Shown here piece after piece: positions 8,858-16,435 of a stretch of 64,000 nt of DNA. A program made the position numbers and the translations under genes. The stretch's first letter is position 1. Each line of letters opens with the position of its first letter. Below the pieces are notes generated by a model that saw only the letters and a program-made list of their open reading frames with translations, ran no database searches and had not been told where the DNA came from. The stretch is from JANRIC01 sp033765345 (GTDB lineage Bacteria > Bacteroidota > Bacteroidia > Cytophagales > Microscillaceae): NCBI GenBank assembly GCA_033765345.1, contig JANRIC010000056.1, forward strand, positions 1 to 64,000, written 5' to 3'.

Positions 8858-9568
8858 TTAATAAAATCTATAAGCAAACGAAAGTCCTATATTAAAAGAA
8901 AGTATTTGAGGGCTGTAATCGCTGATAACCTGCACATTGTCAGTAATTGTGATGACATCCTTAATCGTAACAAAGCCTCCACCCAATGTAAAAGTGGGCA
9001 TCAGCGAGAAATGCCTGCCAAAGTCATTGCTTAATCCGAATCCGATTTCATAGCCTAATCCAAAGCCTGTTTCTGAACTTCGAGTAAAATTCTGGCTAAT
9101 GACTCCATCGGGATCATTAATTGTAATTCCTGGATTCTTGACAAGTAGGGGACCCAGTCCAAAGCGTGGGGAAAAACTAAGTTTTTTGGTTAATTTGATC
9201 TGATAAGCAAGCCCTACCAGCGCGTAAAAAGCCTGCCAGTCTTCGGTACTGCCTGTAATTTGAGATCCTGGATTGTCTTCTTTATAATCATTAATCAAGT
9301 CTTCTATTTCAGTATTAAAACTTTGGTATCTGAAGACCCCAGTAATTGTGATTTTATCGTCAATGGGAAACCCCAAAAACAAATCAAACTTTTGTCCATT
9401 TTTGGCAAATCCTGCGTCCGGATTTTCTATATCTGTATCTTTAAAATCACCCAGTGAAAAGCTTGTGCCATAAGAGAGACCTAAATAAAATTTAGATTTA
9501 TCTGCGTCTTCCTGAGCGAACAAAATACCAGAGCTTAGAATCAAATAAAGTAAAATAAATCTTTTCAT
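8858..9568 (-). CDS. Outer-membrane beta-barrel protein
   Basis: The start at 9568 (MKRFILLYLILSSGILFAQ) is chosen because it begins a clean signal peptide; an upstream in-frame ATG at 9643 would add 25 residues that do not look like a leader. The mature protein of about 217 residues has Gly- and aromatic-rich strands such as KFYLGLSYGTSFSLGDF, ending LSFAYRFY. This is typical of small Bacteroidota porin-like barrels (outer membrane protein beta-barrel domain). Ligand and role are unknown. It has its own terminator downstream and is probably a single transcription unit. Confidence 0.75.
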   Translation of the reverse strand: MKRFILLYLILSSGILFAQEDADKSKFYLGLSYGTSFSLGDFKDTDIENPDAGFAKNGQKFDLFLGFPIDDKITITGVFRYQSFNTEIEDLINDYKEDNPGSQITGSTEDWQAFYALVGLAYQIKLTKKLSFSPRFGLGPLLVKNPGITINDPDGVISQNFTRSSETGFGLGYEIGFGLSNDFGRHFSLMPTFTLGGGFVTIKDVITITDNVQVISDYSPQILSFNIGLSFAYRFY

Positions 9569-9691
9569 TGTTATGTTTAGTTTTGAAATTAAATTTTTTA
9601 ACCAGAAACCTAAATTTGCATCAATAAAAGCCTTGTAAATCATCTTATGAAAAATGCACTTAGAATCTTATTCTGGCCAATACTGCCATGA

Positions 9692-9746
9692 GAAATTTTT
9701 TCTTCTGCTACCTCCTAAAAGATAAAGGCAGAGAAGAAAAAATTTC
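9692..9746. repeat. Inverted repeat downstream of metalloprotease gene
   Basis: GAAATTTTTTCTTCTGC pairs with a right arm at 9728-9746 that carries a 2-nt bulge. It lies downstream of the metalloprotease stop codon and may end that transcript, though the T-run expected on the minus strand is only part of the stem. Confidence 0.6.
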
Positions 9747-9837
9747 ATTTTTTAGGTTTTGATTCGCATAGTTCACAACACCAACTATACTTTGTTATTT
9801 ACATTATGTTGAAAAATGGTATATCAGAAAAACCAAT

Positions 9838-10740
9838 TTATTCTGAATATAAAGTTTTTCGACGAGGACTGTTTAACAGTACCTGAATCATGCGATTTTT
9901 TTGATCTTGGGTAAATATATTCATACACGAATCATCCGTATAATCCATATAATTTTCTATCATATCCAATGAACCACAGGAGGTGTTAGGCGTACAGGAA
10001 TAGTTGGGTGCAGCCGAATTTGGGGTATCAGCACAATAATCATCAACCGAACAATCTCCATCTCCCCAAATGTGACGCAAACCTAACCAATGCCCTACTT
10101 CATGGGTACAGGTACGCCCTAAATTATAGGTTTCGTGCAAATCGGGGAAATTGCCTTTTTCGATGCTGCCAAAATATTGATAGCCTATTACTACACCATC
10201 TGTGTCTTCATCACCTCCATCTTCATCCAGGCCAGGTAAGTCTGATTCAGAAGGAAATTGTGCGAATCCTAGTAAATTTCTACCGATAAAACCACCAAAA
10301 TTTACTGTCCATATATTGAAATATCTGTTAGGATCCCAAATAGTGACAGGTTTCAGTTGGGAGTCTACTGAGGTGGCAATTCCGGTAGGCCAAGCCACTC
10401 TACCACCATTGTAGCGGTGGATGCCTGGTTCTGCAAGAACATTACCTTCTGGATCAGTAGTTGCCAGGTAAAACTCAATTTGTGTGTCAACACCGTTTGA
10501 ATTAAAACCATTACTGCTTTCTTTTCTTCTAAAGTCTTCATTAAGTACCTCGATTTGAGATTGGACTTGTGCTTCCGATATGTTTGCACCAGTGCCTATT
10601 GCTTCACCATTGTGGACTACGTGCACCACTACGGGGATTCTGTAAATGGTTACTTCCATTACGTCATCATTGTCCGAACACGAAGATAGTATTACTAATA
10701 CGATTAAAGAGATAACAAGCAAACGATTTCTAATTTTCAT
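9838..10740 (-). CDS. M43 pappalysin-type zinc metalloprotease lipoprotein
   Basis: A 300-residue secreted protease. The leader MKIRNRLLVISLIVLVILSSC ends in a lipobox, predicting a lipid-anchored protein. The zinc site HEVGHWLGLRHIWGD near residue 214 is the HExxHxxGxxH motif, and NYMDYTDDSCM near residue 264 supplies the Met-turn, both characteristic of the M43 (pappalysin/cytophagalysin) family. The N-terminal YRIPVVVHVVH strand and the paired Cys residues around DYCADTPN and NYSCTPNTSC also fit. It probably degrades extracellular protein. It follows a second lipoprotein gene by 28 bp on the same strand, so the two may be co-expressed. Confidence 0.9.
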   Translation of the reverse strand: MKIRNRLLVISLIVLVILSSCSDNDDVMEVTIYRIPVVVHVVHNGEAIGTGANISEAQVQSQIEVLNEDFRRKESSNGFNSNGVDTQIEFYLATTDPEGNVLAEPGIHRYNGGRVAWPTGIATSVDSQLKPVTIWDPNRYFNIWTVNFGGFIGRNLLGFAQFPSESDLPGLDEDGGDEDTDGVVIGYQYFGSIEKGNFPDLHETYNLGRTCTHEVGHWLGLRHIWGDGDCSVDDYCADTPNSAAPNYSCTPNTSCGSLDMIENYMDYTDDSCMNIFTQDQKNRMIQVLLNSPRRKTLYSE

Positions 10741-10768
10741 ATTTCTATACCCAATGATTTAATATTTC

Positions 10769-11494
10769 TTATTGAATTGGGGTTACATCACCCGTGTTTA
10801 AATCTATCAGATATTGTTCGCCTGTTGAAAAAGTAGCTATACACGTATTATCTTCCTGAAAAGTAATAGTACCTTCATAATTGAAAGGTTCATACACATT
10901 GCTGGTTCCAACGAGTGAAAAAGTCGATGTCCCTGAAAAAATAATACCATCACTTTTATTAGCTTTTACGTCAGAATAAACGAATGACGATATTACATTA
11001 TCCGTGCGATTATCTTCAAAGTCATATGTCCAATCACCCTCTCTTTTATAAGTTCCATTATATGTCAGAGCAGTAGAGCTTGATTCTGCCCCACTAATAG
11101 TCCAGTCAGCCGAAATCTCATTGTCTGTATCCAGACGCTCAGAGTCTGTCGTTTGATTTCCCGTAAATTCGTAATCGATTACTTCGCTGCCCTCATTACA
11201 GGCTAATGAATATTCCTCGTTGATAGTAAAATTAACAGTAATATCTCCATTATTTGCGGTTTCTGTTCTAGTATCGCTTTGAGACCCTCCGCATTCCACT
11301 AACTCCACAATTTGCTCCGAAACGTAATTCATATTATTAACAGCACCGTAAGTGGCTATTGCCATAGAAGCAGCTACGTACTCAGCGGCATCATCTACGG
11401 TAATGACTACTGGATCATCAGCATCATCATTGCAACTTACAAATAATAAGGACAGTAGCACTATCCCAAAAGTTAATTTAATCAGCTTAAACAT
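10769..11494 (-). CDS. Lipoprotein of unknown function
   Basis: A 241-residue protein with a lipoprotein leader (LLSLLFVSC, then Asp/Asn-rich DDADD). The mature part is acidic and rich in Thr, Ser and Asn with beta-strand periodicity, for example TFQEDNTCIATFSTGEQYLIDLNTG at the C-terminus. No family was recognised. It lies just upstream of the metalloprotease lipoprotein on the same strand and may form a two-gene unit with it. Confidence 0.75.
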   Translation of the reverse strand: MFKLIKLTFGIVLLSLLFVSCNDDADDPVVITVDDAAEYVAASMAIATYGAVNNMNYVSEQIVELVECGGSQSDTRTETANNGDITVNFTINEEYSLACNEGSEVIDYEFTGNQTTDSERLDTDNEISADWTISGAESSSTALTYNGTYKREGDWTYDFEDNRTDNVISSFVYSDVKANKSDGIIFSGTSTFSLVGTSNVYEPFNYEGTITFQEDNTCIATFSTGEQYLIDLNTGDVTPIQ

Positions 11495-12198
11495 ATTTAT
11501 TAAATTTTAAGTTTGGATAATAAATTCTTAATTTCCTCATATTTTAGTTCCTATACCACTTTTTATGGGTTGGTCTAGGTTGAACAACTATCCGCTAAAT
11601 CAAAAAGATGGCAACCCTAAAGAATCTTCGTGTGTATTTCACATGAGATAATTATTTTTTTATTTGGTGACACAAAGCTAGAGGCGAAAAATTTATTCTG
11701 CATTGACAAATGTTAATTTCGGTTGGAAACAAGGGAGGTGGGAAAATTATTTATGATCAATTCTCCTAAATAATTCAAATTGCACCTTATCAACATAGAA
11801 TAATCATCTTATAAAAAATGTATTTAGCATTTTCTCTTGGTTGATAGTCAGATTTTGATAAACCAGGAAATATAATTCTAAATATTTATACGCTCGCATA
11901 ATTGGGATAAAACCCAAATAGCTTGTCATAAATCGGGATTACTCAGCAAATGTTGAGAAATGAAGCAAATCTTATCTTTTATTTCGGATTCTGCTCAATT
12001 GGGTAGGGGTGACGCCGATTAAACTTGCGATATATTTAAATGAAAATTCCTTCAAATTTGTGTCAAAAAGCGATTAGTATGGGCTGCTGTTTTTCTAATT
12101 TTGGGTTTTATTGCTGGTTTTTTTAGCCTATCTCGGTTATCAGTAAGGAGCTTCTTCAAGTAAAATTCGGGAGGTTTATTTTAGGGGTGTTGCTGAAA
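11495..12198. other. 700-bp intergenic region with one gene remnant
   Basis: Apart from the Crp-family remnant at 11972-12073 there is no convincing gene. The part next to the lipoprotein gene (11495-11970) is AT-rich and presumably holds its promoter, but no box was assigned with confidence. Confidence 0.6.
11972..12073 (-). pseudogene. C-terminal remnant of a Crp/Fnr-family regulator
   Basis: A 33-codon open segment encodes FKYIASLIGVTPTQLSRIR and then stops. This is the recognition-helix end of Bacteroidota Crp/Fnr-type regulators; the intact gene at 39989-40579 has QKYLASFLGIAPESLSRIR in the same place. Upstream the frame is closed by TAA and no cyclic-nucleotide domain can be read nearby, so only the tail of the gene survives. 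Confidence 0.75.
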
Positions 12199-14424
12199 TC
12201 ATGAAGGTCTGAACCCTATGACCAAGATATCATCCGTTTGTTTTTCATCACCCATCCAATTTAAGAGGGTTGCCTGAAGTATTTCCTTTTGTTCTTCCAT
12301 AGGTTTGGAATGGATTTCGAGGAGTAGGTCCCGGAAGCGGTTGGTCATAAATTTTCGGCCTTTTGGTCCTCCAAACTGATCTTGGTAGCCATCGGAAAAT
12401 AAATAGCAAGTGATGGGTTCAGAAATGTCAACTTTGTGTGTGGTGTAATTTCTTTCCATGCCACGTTCTTCTCCTCCAATACCAAAAATATTTCCTTTGA
12501 TTTGGTGCAATTCGCCATTTTGCACATAGATAAGTGGGTTTTTGGCTCCGGCAAACTCCATGATTTTATTTTCTTTATCAATACTGACGATTGCCATATC
12601 CATGCCGTCGTAGGTTTTGGTTTCTTTTTGACGTAAAACCTGGCGAATGCCTCGGTGCATTTCTTTTAAAATCTCACTGACTGAGGTGATTTTCATAATC
12701 AAGGTTAAAACATTCAAACTGAGGTAACCAATTAAACTAATAAAAGCACCCGGAACGCCATGCCCTGTGCAATCTACTGCGGCCAAAATAATTTTATGAT
12801 TGGCTTCTCTGATGTAGTAAAAATCTCCGGAGACTATATCACGGGGTTTGAAAAAAATAAAATGATGGGGAAGTAGTGCATCAAATGTGGTTTGTAGGGG
12901 TAAAATAGCATTTTGTATTCTTTGAGCATAGTTAATACTTGCCAAGATTTGATCTCTTTGATACTGGACAGTATTTAAGGTAAGTTGTAGGGCTTCATTG
13001 ATTGAATCTACCTTTTCTTTATTAATTTGTAACAACTCGTTGGCAGTTTCTAATTCTAGTGTCCTTTCTCGTACTTTTTCGGTTAAAGTTTCATTTTGTT
13101 CTTCAATCAATCTTAAATTTTCTTGTTTTTTATCGAAAGCTTCCCGTTGAGCTTTCTCGGAAATTTTTCTGTAAAAGGCAATTTTATCCGCTAAGGCTAA
13201 GGATAAAAAGACCACATCCAATAAAGAACCAATTAATGTGCTATTTTTTGTCCAAAAAGAACTGGACAAAAATCCATAATTGAGTAGTTGTTGTGAAATT
13301 CCACCTATTACGTAGAAAGCATATGCACCAACAAGCAGACGAGCATACTGAACGCCTTTTGTCCAAGCCCAAATACCTGATAGTATAATCAAAAAGGTTG
13401 ATAATGAAACAGTCGGTAATGTCAGCCTGCTAATAATATTATAATCTAGTACAAAGGAAAGATAGCCGATGAAAACATGTGCAATAGCCAAAAAAGCCAT
13501 ACTATAATAAAGTACTATTTGATGCTTTTTTAATTGTAAGAAGTTAATATTGAAAATAAGATTAGAGCAGAATAACAGATTAGTAAAAAAAAGGACGGCA
13601 ATGTTTGACCATGGCACATAATCTCCCCAAAAATACTGAATAGAATGACCTAAAAAGTTCATTTGAAAGAAAAGATTCATTAATATTAGCAGTGTGTATA
13701 GGAAATAATTTTTATCCCTTAATACCAAAAAAATAAAAAAATTATATAACCCCATAATCAACAATACTCCATAAAAAACTCCATATATAGTATCTTCTTT
13801 TAGCTGTTTTTCTCTTAGAAAACTTTCATGATGTAAAAATAAAGGGGCGATGAGTGAGCCTGCTGTACGAACTCGAATGTAATAGGTTTGGACGTGATTA
13901 TCCCAAAGAAAAATAGGTAATATAAAATTTCGGTGTTTAAATTTTCTTGTACTAAAAGGCAAGGCATCGCCCGTAGTTTCAACCTGCCAATTCCCTTCTT
14001 TATCTTGAAAAAAAAATTGAATAGTATCAATGAGCGGATAAGCCAACTCTAAAAGATAATCGTTGGTAGGATTCTCGATATCTTTTTGAATACTTATTTT
14101 AAACCAAAAGGCACTGGTATTCAAGCCAAAACTTGGGCTTTTCTGTTGGACAGCTTGAAATTTGTTTTGAAGGTTTGTGCTACAGATGTCTTCAATATCC
14201 CATGATCCTTCTTCGTCCTTCAAGAAGAATATTTCATCTCCATTGATTTCTGTAAAAATGAACCCCTTGTCTAAATTCAAGGTTTTTTGACCAAATGAAA
14301 GCTCAATATTGAAGCAATAAGTACAAACTAATAATATGAAGACCAAGCCCGGGTTTCGCATCCCTTTCCGCATTTTAGACAGTAAGCACAAACTCATTAT
14401 AACATCATTTCTTACTTTGAGCAT
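12199..14424 (-). CDS. 7TM-DISM receptor with SpoIIE/PP2C phosphatase domain
   Basis: A 741-residue membrane signalling protein. After a signal sequence (about residues 20-46) there is an extracellular 7TMR-DISM sensing domain, about residues 50-205, then seven membrane helices about 210-415. A coiled coil follows (about 420-490), then a cytoplasmic serine phosphatase domain. The phosphatase begins with SINYAQRIQNAILP and carries SGDFYYI, DCTGHGVPGAF and FSDGYQDQFGG, the metal-binding motifs of PP2C/SpoIIE enzymes. Such proteins probably dephosphorylate anti-sigma-factor antagonists or similar partners in response to an outside ligand. No partner gene is adjacent. The start may be further in, at MRKGMRNPG. 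Confidence 0.9.
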   Translation of the reverse strand: MLKVRNDVIMSLCLLSKMRKGMRNPGLVFILLVCTYCFNIELSFGQKTLNLDKGFIFTEINGDEIFFLKDEEGSWDIEDICSTNLQNKFQAVQQKSPSFGLNTSAFWFKISIQKDIENPTNDYLLELAYPLIDTIQFFFQDKEGNWQVETTGDALPFSTRKFKHRNFILPIFLWDNHVQTYYIRVRTAGSLIAPLFLHHESFLREKQLKEDTIYGVFYGVLLIMGLYNFFIFLVLRDKNYFLYTLLILMNLFFQMNFLGHSIQYFWGDYVPWSNIAVLFFTNLLFCSNLIFNINFLQLKKHQIVLYYSMAFLAIAHVFIGYLSFVLDYNIISRLTLPTVSLSTFLIILSGIWAWTKGVQYARLLVGAYAFYVIGGISQQLLNYGFLSSSFWTKNSTLIGSLLDVVFLSLALADKIAFYRKISEKAQREAFDKKQENLRLIEEQNETLTEKVRERTLELETANELLQINKEKVDSINEALQLTLNTVQYQRDQILASINYAQRIQNAILPLQTTFDALLPHHFIFFKPRDIVSGDFYYIREANHKIILAAVDCTGHGVPGAFISLIGYLSLNVLTLIMKITSVSEILKEMHRGIRQVLRQKETKTYDGMDMAIVSIDKENKIMEFAGAKNPLIYVQNGELHQIKGNIFGIGGEERGMERNYTTHKVDISEPITCYLFSDGYQDQFGGPKGRKFMTNRFRDLLLEIHSKPMEEQKEILQATLLNWMGDEKQTDDILVIGFRPS

Positions 14425-14579
14425 TGGAATAAGGGATTTTTAGGTTTTGTTTCTACTAAAACTTTACCCGAACAGTTTCTAATTTTTCCTCTCGAGCTGG
14501 AAGATTTCACTCGACAAGACAACATTGTTAGCAAGGGAATAGTCAAAACCAAATTTATTTTATTTATTTCAATTTTCAT
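14412..14579 (-). CDS. Possible small lipoprotein
   Basis: A 55-residue frame starting MKIEINKINL, with a leader and lipobox (LLTMLSC) followed by a Ser- and Lys-rich tail. It overlaps the start of the 7TM-DISM gene by 13 bp. Length and overlap make it uncertain; the lipobox is the only positive sign. Its start lies within the remnant frame ending at 14569. Confidence 0.35.
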   Translation of the reverse strand: MKIEINKINLVLTIPLLTMLSCRVKSSSSRGKIRNCSGKVLVETKPKNPLFQCSK

Positions 14580-14786
14580 AATCGAAGTACTCATCTCTTG
14601 GGTCAATGGCAGTATTTTCTTTTAATTCTAGTAGAACGCCCTTTAAAATTAGACTCATGAAGTCGCCCGTTACTTTAACAGTAACGGGTGGGTTGTCAGG
14701 ATGATTGCCATATTTTCCGATGCATAATACGGTTCTGAGTTCAAATTCTTCTTTGGTGGGAAGTAAGGTAAAAGCTTCTATACCTG
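14569..14786 (-). pseudogene. C-terminal gene remnant cut by the 127-bp repeat
   Basis: A minus-strand open frame of about 72 codons without a start, containing EFELRTVLCIGKYGNHPDN and later FMSLILKGVLLELKEN. It is open right up to the boundary of the 127-bp repeat at 14787, and the frame then runs into repeat sequence. This looks like the 3' end of a gene truncated by repeat insertion or recombination. Family not recognised. Confidence 0.45.
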
Positions 14787-14913
14787 AAGTCGCAGGCTTT
14801 ATTTTATTGGGGGGACGAAGTTACGCTGGGCTAAAGTTCGTATGACTTAGGGATTTACTTATGGAGTTAGGAAACTCTTTGAATAGTAGGTACGAGTTGA
14901 AAACTCGCACCAG
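14787..14913. repeat. 127-bp dispersed repeat, copy 3
   Basis: Near-identical to 7730-7856. Its right part also matches copy 1, including the following GAGGGG, so the similarity to copy 1 extends to 14918. It ends about 5 nt beyond the stop codon of the transposase-family gene at 14923. Confidence 0.9.
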
Positions 14914-14922
14914 GAGGGGTTT

Positions 14923-15855
14923 TCATTTTGCTTCGTTCAGTTTTCGCATAAGTTCCTCAATCAATTTATCTTTCTCGTTCAAGGCTTGGTCTTTCTCGTT
15001 CAAGGCTTGGTCTTTCTCGCTTATTGTTTTTTGTTGTTCGTTCAAGGCTTGGTCTTTTTCTGCTAACTTCTTTTGATAGTCCTCCAACATGGCATCAATA
15101 GTTCTTCGTGCCTCCTGTTCTATTTCTATCTGCTTCCGTTCTCGAGGGTCTGTGCCTACATAATGCAAAATATCTGTGATGGTTTTTATTTCCTCTAAAT
15201 CAGGATTGTGTGTATAATCTTTGGTAATTTCTTTGTCGTCTGTAAAATTACGTTGCTCAAAAACACTCAAAAGTTTATCCAAGCGAGTTTGGTAACGGTC
15301 TGTGATGCGGTCTACTTGTACTACAAAGCAATCGTGGGTGAGTTTCTCTACAAACTCACTTTTTTGTGTTAGTGTAGTTTTATGGATAAGATCAATGTAA
15401 TCACGTTTGACCCTGATGCAAGGGCTTTCTATTTCAGGCAATTTAAAGCCTAGAATGTAAATCGTGGTAATGGGCAAAACGACATTCTCGTTGTTGATTT
15501 TATCCTCTTTCTTATACTGCTCTGCCAAATAATTGCGAAAACGCATTAAATCAATCGGATTCTTGGCTTTTTGAATTTCTATCAGCACTTTTTTGAGTTC
15601 GCCTGTTTCGGTGCGAATAGTCGCTATAAAGTCAAGGCGATACACCCAAATAGAAAATCTTTCGCGTATGCGTTCTTCGGCTGCTTGGATGCCTTCGGGG
15701 GTCTCGAGTTCACCTTTATAAGTATATTCTTGCGGTTTTACTTCTACTGCCTCGATAGTTTGTTCCAAAAGTGTTCCGATGAAAAATTTGGCAACTTTAT
15801 CGTTTTCCATGAGTCGTTTGAAAACTACATCATAAATTGGATTGGCAATAATCAT
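14923..15855 (-). CDS. Rpn/PD-(D/E)XK nuclease family transposase-like protein
   Basis: A 310-residue member of the PD-(D/E)XK transposase-type family (PF12784-like, related to Rpn recombination-promoting nucleases). The opening NPIYDVVFKRLMEN is typical, and the catalytic core is RLDFIATI near residue 92 and VLIEIQKAK near residue 108. The C-terminal 60 residues are a charged coiled coil built from repeats of EKDQALN, encoded by 21-bp direct repeats at about 14965-15060. These proteins are often multicopy in Bacteroidota; whether this one moves DNA is unknown. A remnant and dispersed repeats surround it. Confidence 0.85.
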   Translation of the reverse strand: MIIANPIYDVVFKRLMENDKVAKFFIGTLLEQTIEAVEVKPQEYTYKGELETPEGIQAAEERIRERFSIWVYRLDFIATIRTETGELKKVLIEIQKAKNPIDLMRFRNYLAEQYKKEDKINNENVVLPITTIYILGFKLPEIESPCIRVKRDYIDLIHKTTLTQKSEFVEKLTHDCFVVQVDRITDRYQTRLDKLLSVFEQRNFTDDKEITKDYTHNPDLEEIKTITDILHYVGTDPRERKQIEIEQEARRTIDAMLEDYQKKLAEKDQALNEQQKTISEKDQALNEKDQALNEKDKLIEELMRKLNEAK

Positions 15856-16115
15856 TTCGCTTTAAGTTTTAATGCTTTGCAATTTACTAAAAAAATGCTT
15901 GTCAAGGGTATTTTTTAGTGCTTCTTCCATCAAATCCCTCGGTACATTTGTAGCAGTTTTTTGTTTGAATTGGCAGATAATATCCCTATAAACGCAACCC
16001 TACATTCATTCTTTAAAACTTGTGTTTATTTCTGCTTTATCTGAGCCTATCTAATGAAAGTTTGGCTTTTTTAATTTAATTCCTTTAAAATAAACGGTTT
16101 ACTTGGGAATGGCTG

Positions 16116-16146
16116 AGATTTACTTATCGAGTTAGGAAACTCTTTT
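16116..16146. repeat. Partial fourth copy of the stem-loop repeat
   Basis: GATTTACTTATCGAGTTAGG and the following AAACTCTTT match the left part of the dispersed repeat with one change. The match stops exactly where the MITE-like element starts (TATACCCAGATT at 16147), as if that element had inserted into the repeat. Confidence 0.75.
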
Positions 16147-16271
16147 TATACCCAGATTAAAGTGATTTAGGAAATACAAGACCCCTGCGGGGCAAGTTTT
16201 CTTGATTGATTAGCTTGATTATTCATGATTTAAAAGCTAAAATCTCGGAAAACCACTTCGGTTTGAGTATA
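16147..16271. mobile_element. MITE-like element, copy A
   Basis: A 125-bp element with imperfect terminal inverted repeats: TATACCCAGATTAAAGTGAT at the left and the complement of TATACTCAAACCGAAGTGGT at the right. The interior contains ACCCCTGCGGGG and a run shared with the inverted copy at 40615-40763 (CTTGATTGATTAGCTTGATT). No coding capacity. Conserved ends plus inverted dispersed copies support a miniature transposon. Confidence 0.75.
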
Positions 16272-16397
16272 AGTAATTTTAGCTTTACTCGCAAAAGTAT
16301 ATCTTATTTTGTTTACAATGTATTAATTATAAAAACACTCTGAATATTTATTTTTTAAAAATCTACTAAATCTATATATTATATATATTAAACATAT

Positions 16398-16405
16398 TAT
16401 ATTTG
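16398..16405 (+). promoter_or_regulatory. Putative -7 box (TATATTTG) of the TonB receptor gene
   Basis: TATATTTG matches the Bacteroidota TANNTTTG -7 consensus and sits 30 nt before the start codon. No good TTG -33 element is visible at the right distance, so it may be a regulated promoter. Confidence 0.4.
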
Positions 16406-16435
16406 CAATCAAATTTTTACTAAAATAATAAGTTT

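Larger units (their letters stand above)
15856..16435. other. 580-bp intergenic region with repeat remnants
   Basis: It holds a partial double stem-loop repeat (16116-16146), a MITE-like element (16147-16271) and, near the TonB receptor gene, a -7 box. No gene was seen. Confidence 0.7.
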
